Source: Vicinamibacteraceae bacterium (GTDB lineage Bacteria > Planctomycetota > Phycisphaerae > Phycisphaerales > UBA5793). From it: a stretch of 64,000 nucleotides of DNA. Below the pieces are notes generated by a model. It made no database searches, was not told the DNA's origin, and was given only the letters and a program-made list of their open reading frames with translations. The position numbers and the translations under genes are program-made. Positions 34,634-42,683 of the stretch are shown one piece after another (the stretch's first letter is position 1; each line of letters starts with the position of its first letter). The DNA is taken from the NCBI GenBank assembly GCA_011525805.1, contig WYBR01000109.1, positions 1-64,000 of the forward strand. The letters are read 5' to 3'.

Positions 34634-35302
34634 TTACTTGATGTGGCACGCCAGGCACATCTGGCTTCCGGTGTTGCTGATCCGGAGGAGGTCGTCGTGT
34701 CCGCCGCGACGGTGCGGCTCATGGCAGGTCGCGCAGGAGATGACCGGCTGGACCTGGCCGTTGACGATCATGTCGCGGAGGCGACCCATGCTCGAGTTGC
34801 CGAAGGTCTGGCCTTCCCACGTTGAGCGCGGGTTGTAGCGGGTGCCTTCGTAGATCGGGTTCCACACGGCCGATGAGCCGACGGGATGGTCGTTCGTCAG
34901 GTCGGTGCCGATCAGCTCGCTGCCGAAGATGAACTGGCTTCCGTTGACCCCGCCGAAACTGTCGAGGGCGACGGTGCCGTCATGGCAGCCCATGCAGAGG
35001 ATGCTGTAGGCGTCGAGGGCGTCGTTGCGGGGCATCGGGCCGTCCTGCGTCTCGTACACCTGGCCCTCGGAGGGCAGCGAGTGGTTCCACAGCCGCTCCG
35101 TGCCATAGCCGTTGATGTCAACGTGCATGGCGTTGTGCGGCGTGTGGCAGGGGAGACAGATCTGGTTGCGAGACCAGCCCGCGTTCGTGAAGTCGTGGGC
35201 ACTTCCTCGAATCTGGGCGTTCGCGCCTGAGGCGCAGAGGATGCCTGCTGCCCCCAAGGCAAGCACCTTCAAACCGAGGTTGTTCATGTGGCGCCGTTTC
35301 AT
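34634..35302 (-). CDS. tetraheme cytochrome c
   Basis: 222 residues with a signal peptide (LKVLALGAAGILCASGANAQ). Four CXXCH sites: CLPCHTPH, CMGCHDGT, CATCHEPH and CLACH near the end. Segments LWNHSLPSEGQ and DLTNDHPV resemble the first third of the 12-heme protein at 27732. AAAGGAG seven bases before the ATG at 35302 fixes the start; a long in-frame extension upstream is rejected. Promoter element at 35400-35417 is identical to the one before ccmE. Confidence 0.88.
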   Translation of the reverse strand: MKRRHMNNLGLKVLALGAAGILCASGANAQIRGSAHDFTNAGWSRNQICLPCHTPHNAMHVDINGYGTERLWNHSLPSEGQVYETQDGPMPRNDALDAYSILCMGCHDGTVALDSFGGVNGSQFIFGSELIGTDLTNDHPVGSSAVWNPIYEGTRYNPRSTWEGQTFGNSSMGRLRDMIVNGQVQPVISCATCHEPHRRGGHDDLLRISNTGSQMCLACHIK

Positions 35303-35399
35303 CGTGGTTCTCCTTTCGACTTGGCGGCCGGCCCTTTCGTCGGCCGCATGTTCCGTTCCCGCCCGCGTCCATTTCACTTGCGCGAGCCGCCCAAAGAGG

Positions 35400-35417
35400 A
35401 ACAACATCCGTGCCAGA
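35400..35417 (-). promoter_or_regulatory. sigma54-like promoter element of the tetraheme gene
   Basis: On the minus strand TCTGGCACGGATGTTGTT gives TGGCACG-N4-TTGT. The -24 box is perfect; the -12 box is TTGT instead of TTGC. Identical over 18 bp to the element before ccmE. Confidence 0.45.
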
Positions 35418-35769
35418 TGGGGCGGGGTGAATTCCCCGAACCGGACCGCGGGCAACCCCATAATCACCGGTCCAATCGCCCTCGACGCCGGTCTGCGGCC
35501 GCACCGGAGCGCCGCCGTCCCAGCCCCAAGAAAGTCCATCCGGACTCAATCCCACGGTTGAGAATCTCTCGGCGGCCGATGTGCGGCGCCGCGGATCTCG
35601 GACGTGCCTGGCCGGCGCGCCGTTGAGTGCAATTCGCTCAGCGCCGTCCCCGCATCCCCTCGCGGCGACCCGGTCGCAAGCGGGTGGATTCGTGCTTTCC
35701 GCCCAATTCACGCTCTCGCAATCAGGGAATTCACCTCGCATCAGCGGTGAAGGGGCCCAAGCCCGGGTC

Positions 35770-35787
35770 TCTGGCACGGATGTTGTT
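35770..35787 (+). promoter_or_regulatory. sigma54-like promoter element of the ccm operon
   Basis: TCTGGCACGGATGTTGTT, an exact 18-bp copy (opposite strand) of 35400-35417. Predicted transcription start near 35798, between the element and the GGAG before ccmE. Confidence 0.45.
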
Positions 35788-35821
35788 GTCGGCGAGGCGG
35801 AAGCGGCACCGGAGACCAGCC

Positions 35822-36250
35822 ATGACTCGCATTCGCACCAAACTCATCGTCGCCCTGCTGATCGTCGGCGGAGCCGTGGCGTACCTCGTCCAGGCCGGCG
35901 TTCGCGGCGGCTGGGTCTACTCGATGGACGCCGACGCCTTCCTTCAGCGCACCGAATTCCACGACCGCCGCGTCCGCCTGAGCGGCAAGGTGGCGTGGGA
36001 GAATGTCGAGTCCAATCCCGCGTCGCTGATGGCGAAGTTCGACCTCGAGAGCAACGACCAGAAGGTCCCAGTCGTGTATCGCGGGCCGATCCCCGACATG
36101 TTCCGCCCGGGGCATGACGTGGTGATCGAGGGTCGGCTGGACGCCGAAGGCGTCTTCCAGGCCGACGTCCTTCTCACCAAGTGCGCCAGCAAGTACGACG
36201 AGGCCTCGCCGCATGGCGAAGGCGAAACGATGATGGAGGCGGATCAATGA
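35822..36250 (+). CDS. ccmE: heme chaperone CcmE, Cys (CxxxY) variant
   Basis: 142 residues: N-terminal membrane anchor (LIVALLIVGGAVAYLV) and an OB-fold domain (RVRLSGKVAWENVES; VPVVYRGPIPDMFRPGHDVVIEG). CcmE normally binds heme through His in HxxxY. Here the site reads CASKY (Cys121, Tyr125), the CxxxY form known from Desulfovibrio and archaea (so-called System I*). It receives heme from CcmC and gives it to CcmF. First gene of the ccm operon, overlapping ccmF by 4 bp. Confidence 0.92.
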   Translation: MTRIRTKLIVALLIVGGAVAYLVQAGVRGGWVYSMDADAFLQRTEFHDRRVRLSGKVAWENVESNPASLMAKFDLESNDQKVPVVYRGPIPDMFRPGHDVVIEGRLDAEGVFQADVLLTKCASKYDEASPHGEGETMMEADQ

Positions 36251-38412
36251 TCCCGACACTGGGCACCCTGACGCTCGCCGTCGCGGCCGTGGCATGCGTC
36301 GCCGTCGTGATATCAAGCCTGTCGGCGGCGCGCTTTGACTCGCGGGGCGCACTTCGCGCGGCTCGATGGGGCCTCGTCGGCTACGCGGCGCTTATCACCA
36401 TCGCCTCGGCGTTTCTGGTCACCGCTCTCTTGCAGAGCGACTTCCGGCTTGAATACGTTGCCTCCTACACGGAGCGCGCCCTGCCCACGGGTTACAAACT
36501 CGCCGCATTCTGGGCCGGGCAGCAGGGCAGCCTGCTCCTCTGGGCCGGAATGATCGCCTGGATGAGCGCCTTCGCCGCGTGGTCGCGGTCGTCGAATCGC
36601 GGCTTGGGCGAGGCCGTCACGCTCGGCGTACTCGCGGTGATCTGCGGCTTCTTCGCCTGCCTGCTTCTCTTCGCGGCCAACCCCTTCGAGGTCGTGGCCG
36701 GCGCCGTGCCCGCGGATGGCCGCGGCCTCAACCCGATGCTCCAGGATCTCGCGATGCTGGCGCACCCGCCGACGCTGTTCCTCGGCTACGCCGGATTCGC
36801 CGTGCCCTTCGCGGCGATGGCCGGCGCGCTCGCGGAGCGGCGCACCGACGCCCGGTGGCTCGTTGACATCCGCCGATGGGTGCTCTTCGCCTGGTTGGCG
36901 CTGGGCATCGGCATCATCATCGGCGCCTGGTGGGCGTACATCGAACTCGGCTGGGGCGGCTACTGGGCGTGGGACCCGGTCGAGAACGCCTCGCTCCTCC
37001 CCTGGCTCACCGGCACGGCCCTCATTCACTCGATGATCATGCAGGAGCACCGCGGCGTCTTCAAGCGCTGGAACGTCGCACTCCTCGCGGCGACCTTCAT
37101 TCTCTGCATCTTCGGAACCTACATCACGCGAAGCGGCATCGTCTCGTCGGTCCACTCCTTCGGCGAGTCGCTGGTGGGAACCTTCTTCTTCGTCTTCATC
37201 ATCGTGCTGCTCATCGGCAGCATGGGGATCATCGCCTGGCGCTGGTGGCTCCTGGCGCCGCAGCGGCGCCTTGCCAGTCTGCTCGAACGCGAGGGCGTCG
37301 TGCTGATCGCCAACGTGGTGCTCGTGCTCATGATGCTCATCACGCTGGTGGGCACGATGCTGCCGGTGATCACGCGCACGTTCATGCCCAACGAGATCAC
37401 CGTGGACCAGTCGTTCTACAACCGGATCGTGGCGCCGATGGGGCTGGCGCTGGTCGGCTTCATGGCCCTGGCGCCGGCGCTGGTGTACGGCCAGCAGGCC
37501 GGCCGCCGCCTCGGGCGCGGATTGATCGTCCCGGTGGTTGCAGCCGTCCTGGTGACGGCGCTGGTCATCGGCCTGGGGGTGCGAAATGTCTGGGCGCTGC
37601 TCGCCGCCTTCTTTGCCGCCCTCGCCGCCAGTGCAGTGGCCGTCAACTTCCTCCATTCCCTTCGCATGGAGCGCGCTCACGCGCAGGTCGGATGGGTTTC
37701 GGCGGCGGCCCGGCTGCTCGACTCGAATCACCGGCGCTGGGGCGGGTTCGTCGTCCACCTCGGCATCGCCCTCATCGTCATCGGCTTCGCGTGGTCGAGC
37801 CTCTTCCCGGAGAAGACCACCCACCAGGTAACGCCGGGGCAGACCTTCGACGTCGGCCGCTACTCGCTCACTTTCAAGGACCTCGAGGAGCAGCGGCGCG
37901 AGAACTACACCGCGGTCGTCGCAGTCGTTGCTGCCGTCCTGCCCGACGGCACGACGATCGACGTTTCGCCCGAGCGGCGCTTCTACGACAAAGCGGAGGA
38001 GTCGTCGGCCCAGGTCGCGGTCCGCTCTGGCCTGCGCGAGGACCTCTACCTCATCCTCGCCGGCTGGGAAGCGGGCGGCAAGGTGGTGGCGCTCCAGGCC
38101 ATCATCAATCCCCTGACGATCTGGATCTGGATCGGCACGGGCGTGCTCACGCTCGGTTCACTCATCTGCCTCGCACCGCGGATCGGAAAGGCCGCCGGCG
38201 TGGCGCTCAACGGAGGAAAGAGACACGCGGAGGACATCACGAAGGACATGAGGGCTCCGGCCACCAATAGGTCGTCGGCGGACACCGGCGAACGCGAGGA
38301 CAGCAGAACTTCACCACGACGGCCGCATCGACCGGTGCTCGAGCCCGCGTCCGCGGCCATGTTCAACCCGGCTGATTCCTCACCCACGCGCCTCTCCACC
38401 GGACCGGCCTGA
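36247..38412 (+). CDS. ccmF: cytochrome c heme lyase CcmF
   Basis: 721 residues and about 15 membrane helices. Family marks: AFWAGQQGSLLLWAG, AHPPTLFLGYAGFAVPFA, the WWD heme-binding loop GWGGYWAWDPVENASLLPW, and a periplasmic domain followed by a final helix (IWIWIGTGVLTLGSLICLAP). CcmF is the ligation core of the System I pathway. The last 60 or so residues (from NGGKRHAED) are polar, low-complexity and not part of the family, so the true end or function of this tail is unclear. ATGA overlap with ccmE. Confidence 0.95.
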   Translation: MIPTLGTLTLAVAAVACVAVVISSLSAARFDSRGALRAARWGLVGYAALITIASAFLVTALLQSDFRLEYVASYTERALPTGYKLAAFWAGQQGSLLLWAGMIAWMSAFAAWSRSSNRGLGEAVTLGVLAVICGFFACLLLFAANPFEVVAGAVPADGRGLNPMLQDLAMLAHPPTLFLGYAGFAVPFAAMAGALAERRTDARWLVDIRRWVLFAWLALGIGIIIGAWWAYIELGWGGYWAWDPVENASLLPWLTGTALIHSMIMQEHRGVFKRWNVALLAATFILCIFGTYITRSGIVSSVHSFGESLVGTFFFVFIIVLLIGSMGIIAWRWWLLAPQRRLASLLEREGVVLIANVVLVLMMLITLVGTMLPVITRTFMPNEITVDQSFYNRIVAPMGLALVGFMALAPALVYGQQAGRRLGRGLIVPVVAAVLVTALVIGLGVRNVWALLAAFFAALAASAVAVNFLHSLRMERAHAQVGWVSAAARLLDSNHRRWGGFVVHLGIALIVIGFAWSSLFPEKTTHQVTPGQTFDVGRYSLTFKDLEEQRRENYTAVVAVVAAVLPDGTTIDVSPERRFYDKAEESSAQVAVRSGLREDLYLILAGWEAGGKVVALQAIINPLTIWIWIGTGVLTLGSLICLAPRIGKAAGVALNGGKRHAEDITKDMRAPATNRSSADTGEREDSRTSPRRPHRPVLEPASAAMFNPADSSPTRLSTGPA

Positions 38413-38468
38413 CCCGCCCATGTCCTTCGTGATCTGCTTCGCATGTCCCCACCTCGGAAGGTCGAATC

Positions 38469-39593
38469 ATGAACACCGCCCTGACCCTTGCATCGCTGCT
38501 CACCTTGATCGCCGCCGGCGCCGCGCCGGCGCAGGAGACCCCCTCCGCGCCGCCGGCGACCCCCGAGGCGATTCCTCAGGCGACTCCGCCGCAGGCCGCG
38601 CCGCTCGGCGAGGCTGAACTGCGCGAGAGGATGGCCGGAGGCAACGGCTCGCTCGCCATCCGCGCCATTCAGGGAACGCCCTACGGCAATGAGGTCGGCA
38701 TCGCGCCCGTTGAGATCATCCTCGTCCACCGCGGCCAGGTCGTCCACAACGAGAAGACGCAACTCGACGAGCACGGCGTGGTCGTCGTCGAGGGCCTCCC
38801 CGTCGCCATGGAAGTCACTCCCATCGTGCAGGTGAACTACTCCGGCGTCTTCTACCAGGAGACCGGACCCAACCTCACGCCCCAGGCCAACCAGGCCAGC
38901 ATCGAGATCACCGTCTACGACACGACCGATCAGCGGCCGGACTGGTCGATTGCGATGCGCCACGTCATGATCGAGAAGTCGGACAAGGGCCTGCTCGTCT
39001 CCGAGACGGTTGTGACGAGCAACGAGGCCACGCAGACCTGGCTGGGCCAGCCCGTCGATTCAAGCCCCGACGCGAAGCGCACCACTGCCGAGTTTCAGTT
39101 GCCCGCAGGCGCGCAGGACGTGCAACTCGTCGGCGGCTTCCACGGCTGGTGCTGCACGACGCTGAGCGACTCGGGCCTGCTCGGCGTGCAGATGCCCATG
39201 ATGCCCGGAAGGGCGCAGTACCGCTTCTCCTACCTCGTGCCCGTCAAGGGAACCGAGGCGAGCTTGGCGCTGAGCGCGCCGGTTCGGACGGACCACGTCA
39301 TCGCCTTCATGGCCGACGACGGCACGCAAGTGACGACGACCGGGATGACGGACGCCGGCGCCGAGGCGATGGGCGACTCGCGCGTGCGCCTTTTCCAGGC
39401 CGAAGCCCTGGCCGCGAACCAGATCGCGGGCCTGTCGTTCGCCGGCCTGGCGCCCGCGGGTTCGCTCGAAGCGGTCAGCAGCGCCAACAGCCGGATCAAA
39501 CTCTTCGCGGCGGTGGGGGCTGGCGTGCTGCTTCTCGCCGGGATCGTCGTCGTGCTGATGAAGGCGCCGCGCCCCGCCGCGGCGGCCGGCTGA
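38469..39593 (+). CDS. secreted membrane-anchored protein of unknown function within the ccm operon
   Basis: 374 residues: signal peptide (LASLLTLIAAGAAPAQ), a Pro/Ala-rich linker, a beta-rich region (AIRAIQGTPYGNEVGIAPVEI), a second domain with HGWCCTTLS near residue 225, and a C-terminal membrane helix (LFAAVGAGVLLLAGIVVVLM) with a short Arg/Pro cytoplasmic tail. No known family is recognised. It sits where other operons carry ccmG or ccmH and has an adjacent Cys pair but no CXXC. It may supply part of the missing apocytochrome-handling function, or simply be a periplasmic transport or adhesion factor. Confidence 0.75.
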   Translation: MNTALTLASLLTLIAAGAAPAQETPSAPPATPEAIPQATPPQAAPLGEAELRERMAGGNGSLAIRAIQGTPYGNEVGIAPVEIILVHRGQVVHNEKTQLDEHGVVVVEGLPVAMEVTPIVQVNYSGVFYQETGPNLTPQANQASIEITVYDTTDQRPDWSIAMRHVMIEKSDKGLLVSETVVTSNEATQTWLGQPVDSSPDAKRTTAEFQLPAGAQDVQLVGGFHGWCCTTLSDSGLLGVQMPMMPGRAQYRFSYLVPVKGTEASLALSAPVRTDHVIAFMADDGTQVTTTGMTDAGAEAMGDSRVRLFQAEALAANQIAGLSFAGLAPAGSLEAVSSANSRIKLFAAVGAGVLLLAGIVVVLMKAPRPAAAAG

Positions 39594-39637
39594 GCGCGCT
39601 CGGCCGCGTCGCCGTGTGCGACGCTGAAAGGACGCCG

Positions 39638-40456
39638 ATGAACGGCCGACTCGCCATCCCGACTTCCGACACGCCGCAGCCCGCGAACCGCGGCGCCCGC
39701 GGGGATCGCGCGCCGGCGTCCGGCCTGCGGCTGACTCCGATGATCGATGCCGCGGTGGCCAGCCCCGCCGTCCGCTCCGTCAACCTGTGCAAGGTGATTG
39801 ACGATCGCCCGATTCTCCGCGACCTGACCTTCGAACTTCCCGCGGCGTGCTACGTCGGCCTGCTCGGCGCCAACGGCGCCGGCAAGACGACGCTGCTGCG
39901 GCTGCTCTCGACGCTGACGACGCCGACACGCGGCGACCTCGAGATCTTCGGCCGCAGCGTGCGCGGCCACGGCCCCGCCATCCGCGCCGGCATCGGGTTG
40001 ATCGGCCACCAGCCGATGCTCTACCGCGATCTCTCGGCGCTCGAGAACCTGGTCTTCTTCGGGCGCCTGCACGACCTGTCGGAGCCGACCGTTCGCGCAA
40101 TGGACCTGCTCGAGTTCGTCGGCCTGGCGGACCGCGCCCACGACGCGGTCAAGACGTTCAGCCGCGGCATGGTGCAGCGCGTCTCGATCGCGCGGTCGCT
40201 GCTGCACGAGCCTCGCCTGCTGCTCGCCGACGAGCCCTTTGCGGGCCTTGACGCGCCCTCGGCTCGGACGGTCGAGCGCCTGCTCGAAGAACTCAATGGG
40301 CGGGGGATGGCGGTCATCCTCGCCAACCATGACGTTCGACAAAGCCTGCGGCTGGCGCAGCGCGTGCTCGTGCTGCGGCGCGGGCGGCTTGCGCTTGATG
40401 CGCCCGCCGCGTCCCTGAGCGCCGACGAGGCGCTCGAGGAGATCGAGAAGCGATGA
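39638..40456 (+). CDS. ccmA: heme exporter ATP-binding protein CcmA
   Basis: 272 residues. Walker A GANGAGKTTLL, signature SRGMVQRVSIARSL, Walker B LLLADEPFAGLD and switch His (ANHDVRQ). A 45-residue N-terminal extension precedes the ABC domain; the domain itself starts about SVNLCKVI, so an internal start is possible. AAAGGA supports the ATG at 39638. CcmA with CcmB and CcmC frees heme-loaded CcmE. Confidence 0.93.
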   Translation: MNGRLAIPTSDTPQPANRGARGDRAPASGLRLTPMIDAAVASPAVRSVNLCKVIDDRPILRDLTFELPAACYVGLLGANGAGKTTLLRLLSTLTTPTRGDLEIFGRSVRGHGPAIRAGIGLIGHQPMLYRDLSALENLVFFGRLHDLSEPTVRAMDLLEFVGLADRAHDAVKTFSRGMVQRVSIARSLLHEPRLLLADEPFAGLDAPSARTVERLLEELNGRGMAVILANHDVRQSLRLAQRVLVLRRGRLALDAPAASLSADEALEEIEKR

Positions 40457-41130
40457 CCCGGGCTGTGCGGCACATCGCGATGCTCACGCTCAAGGACTTG
40501 CGCATCGAGGCGCGCGGCCGGCAGACGGTCGGCCTCGTCGCCGTCCTCGCGGTGCTCATCGTCGTCGTGCTCGGCATCGGCCTGAGCCCGGGCCGCGGCG
40601 CCGACGGCCTGAGCGCGACGGCGATCCTCTGGGTCGCCTACCTCTTCGGCGGCGTGCTCGTCTTCGAGCGCACGATGGAGGTGGAGCGGCACGACGATGC
40701 CCTGGCCGGCCTGCTGCTGGCGCCGGTGGACCGCGGGGCGATCTTCGCCGCCAAACTCCTTGCCAACCTGCTTCTCATGTTCGCGATCGCCGTGATCGTG
40801 ACACCCGTCGCCGTGCTGTTCTTTCACTTCGACCTCTCCGCCGCGCCCGGGGGGTTCGCGGCGGTGATGCTCGTGAGCATGGTCGGCTATGCCGCGATCG
40901 GGACGCTCTTTGCCGCGCTGACGAGTTCGACGCGCCTGGCGGGCGGGCTGCTGGCGATGCTCGTCTTCCCCGTGGCGCTGCCGCTCGTGCTCGCTTCGAC
41001 GCGCCTGCTGCACGGCGTGTTCGAGCAGGGCGAGGCGCTCGGCGGGGCCGGCCTGGCCGTGCTCATCGCCTTCGATCTGATTTTCCTCGTCGTATCCTGG
41101 CTCGTCTTCGAGATGGTCCTCGAAGCCTAA
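40453..41130 (+). CDS. ccmB: heme exporter membrane subunit CcmB
   Basis: 225 residues with six membrane helices and the family features TLKDLRIEARGRQ at the N-terminus and VFERTMEVERHDDALAGLLL after helix 2. It forms the ABC complex with CcmA, with which it overlaps by 4 bp. Confidence 0.94.
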   Translation: MTRAVRHIAMLTLKDLRIEARGRQTVGLVAVLAVLIVVVLGIGLSPGRGADGLSATAILWVAYLFGGVLVFERTMEVERHDDALAGLLLAPVDRGAIFAAKLLANLLLMFAIAVIVTPVAVLFFHFDLSAAPGGFAAVMLVSMVGYAAIGTLFAALTSSTRLAGGLLAMLVFPVALPLVLASTRLLHGVFEQGEALGGAGLAVLIAFDLIFLVVSWLVFEMVLEA

Positions 41131-41141
41131 GGAGCGTTGCC

Positions 41142-41846
41142 ATGAGTTCCTCCCTGAGCACAACGATCGTTCGGCTGTATTGGCTCGCGACGCTGCTGCT
41201 GTTCGCCGCGGTCGCGTGGATGCTGGTCTTCTGGACGCCGCGCGAGGCGTCGATGGGGGACGTGCAGAAGATCTTCTACATCCACCTGCCGGCGGCGATT
41301 CACACGTTCGTCGCGTGCTTCGTCGTCTTCGTGGGCAGCGTGATGTACCTCCTGCAGCGCCGCCTGTGGTGGGACGACGTCGCCAGCGCCGCGGCCAAGG
41401 TTTCCGTCCTGCTCGCCTCGCTGGTGCTTCTCACCGGCATGGTCTGGGGCCGCAGCGCCTGGGGGCACTGGTGGACGTGGAGCCCGCGGCTGACCTTCAG
41501 CCTCATCCTCTGGCTCCTCTACGTCGTCTACCTCGTGATCCGCCCGTCGATCGAGTCGTCCCAGAAGCGGGCGCTCATCAGCGCGGTGTACGGCGTGATC
41601 GCCTTCCTCGACGTGCCGCTCGTGTATCTCTCGACGAAACTCCTGCCGGACATCCATCCGAAGGAGATCGTGCTGACGGCGCGCATGGGCACGACGCTGC
41701 TGGCGTGGTTCGCGCCGATGACGATGCTCGCGGCGGGGCTCATCGTTGTCTCGTTCCGGATCAACCGGCTGCGCCGCACGAGCCTGGAAGAAGTCGAAAC
41801 CGAATTTGAAGAGCCGCGCCTCGTGCCAGCCGGAGGCAACGCATGA
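41142..41846 (+). CDS. ccmC: heme handling protein CcmC
   Basis: 234 residues, six membrane helices, the WWD-type loop WGHWWTWSPRLT and axial-His segments KIFYIHLPAAIH and STKLLPDIHP. CcmC loads heme on CcmE. GGAGCG lies upstream of the ATG; the stop overlaps ccmD. Confidence 0.95.
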   Translation: MSSSLSTTIVRLYWLATLLLFAAVAWMLVFWTPREASMGDVQKIFYIHLPAAIHTFVACFVVFVGSVMYLLQRRLWWDDVASAAAKVSVLLASLVLLTGMVWGRSAWGHWWTWSPRLTFSLILWLLYVVYLVIRPSIESSQKRALISAVYGVIAFLDVPLVYLSTKLLPDIHPKEIVLTARMGTTLLAWFAPMTMLAAGLIVVSFRINRLRRTSLEEVETEFEEPRLVPAGGNA

Positions 41847-41971
41847 CCCCCACGCAGTACGCCATCTTCGCCTATGTCATCAGTTTCCTTCTCCTCGGCG
41901 GCTTCGCGCTGTGGTCGTGGCTGGAGCATCGCCGACTCACCCGCGGCCGCTCGGGATCGAATCCGTCCTGA
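41843..41971 (+). CDS. ccmD: small membrane protein CcmD
   Basis: 42 residues with one membrane helix (YAIFAYVISFLLLGGFALWS) and a basic tail LEHRRLTRGR. CcmD is typically 40-70 residues of this form and stabilises the CcmABC-CcmE complex. CGGAGG precedes the ATG, which overlaps the ccmC stop. Recognised from position and topology as much as from sequence. Confidence 0.85.
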   Translation: MTPTQYAIFAYVISFLLLGGFALWSWLEHRRLTRGRSGSNPS

Positions 41972-42009
41972 CTTTCCGGCCCCGTCCCCGGGCGCTCAAG
42001 GAGCAAGCC

Positions 42010-42366
42010 ATGCAACGCCTCGTCACGCTTGACGTCATGACCCGGGCCCTCCGCGCGGAGGTGTGCCCGCAGTGCAGCCAGCGGCAGCCTCTCGGTCCGT
42101 GGCCGCTCAACCAGCCGCGGCCCTGCGAGAAGGACTGCACGATCTTCATCAACCTGCCGAAACTGCGGATCATTGCTGAGCAGGTCAAGTCGCCCGGCCT
42201 GGGGCCCTACGAGTACGCCATCCAGGAACTCATCTGCCAGGCCTGCCACTCCAGCCCGACGGCGGGGGACTACTGCGCCGACCGGACGACGCGCGACTGC
42301 CCGCTGAGCCGCTACAGCGATCTCGTCGTTGACGTGCTGGAGCGAGTCGAGAAGTCGCGGCCGTAG
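42010..42366 (+). CDS. small eight-Cys cytoplasmic protein, unknown function
   Basis: 118 residues with no signal peptide or membrane helix. Eight Cys fall in four pairs: CPQC (19, 22), CEKDC (39, 43), CQAC (76, 79) and C89/C97 in DYCADR and DCPLSRY. This suggests zinc or Fe-S binding. CQACH matches CXXCH, but a cytoplasmic protein would not receive c-type heme. It follows ccmD by 38 bp with AAGGAG before the ATG, so it is probably co-transcribed with the maturation operon; a regulatory or redox-sensing role is possible. Confidence 0.7.
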   Translation: MQRLVTLDVMTRALRAEVCPQCSQRQPLGPWPLNQPRPCEKDCTIFINLPKLRIIAEQVKSPGLGPYEYAIQELICQACHSSPTAGDYCADRTTRDCPLSRYSDLVVDVLERVEKSRP

Positions 42367-42452
42367 GAGCCGGTCCGATTCACACCCGCCGGAGCCGCAC
42401 ATCAACCCGCTCCGGGCGAGAGTGCCGTGCCGACGGGCTACGGTGCAAACAC

Positions 42453-42646
42453 GGGTGCCACTGCACGCTCGCTGCTCTGGGCGAGAGTGCAGTGCATCGG
42501 GTCGGCGCCGATGATCGAACTTCACCGGGGTGCCACTGCACGCTCGCCGCCCTGGGCGAGAGTGCAGTGCATCGGGTCGGCGCCGATGATCGAACTTCAC
42601 CGGGGTGCCACTGCACGCTCGCCGCTCTGGGCGAGAGTGCAGTGCG
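42453..42646. repeat. 75-bp tandem repeats, each a long hairpin
   Basis: Three copies start at 42453, 42528 and 42603 (the last lacks the distal part). Each contains CACTGCAC-x-CTCGCC and GGCGAG-x-GTGCAGTG around a 6-nt loop: a 15-bp stem with one mismatch. The 30-bp linker between hairpins is identical in copies 1 and 2. No spacers of variable sequence occur, so this is not CRISPR. It fills most of the 42367-42683 gap between convergent genes. Confidence 0.9.
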
Positions 42647-42683
42647 GAACGGCAACGACGCGCCCCAAGCCGAGCCCCAAGCC

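Larger units (their letters stand above)
35303..35821. other. divergent regulatory region between cytochrome and ccm operons
   Basis: No gene is supported on either strand. The region holds two identical, oppositely oriented 18-bp sigma54-like elements. Each is preceded by GGGAATTCACC(C/T)CGC about 15-40 bp upstream, suggesting a shared activator site. Confidence 0.6.

Noticed and set aside
42232-42252. CQACH in the eight-Cys protein as a heme site
   Set aside because: The protein has no signal peptide or membrane helix, so it would not meet the periplasmic heme lyase; a metal or Fe-S role is likelier.
42453-42646. CRISPR array
   Set aside because: Repeats are 75 bp with identical linkers rather than unique spacers, each is a hairpin, and no cas genes are present.
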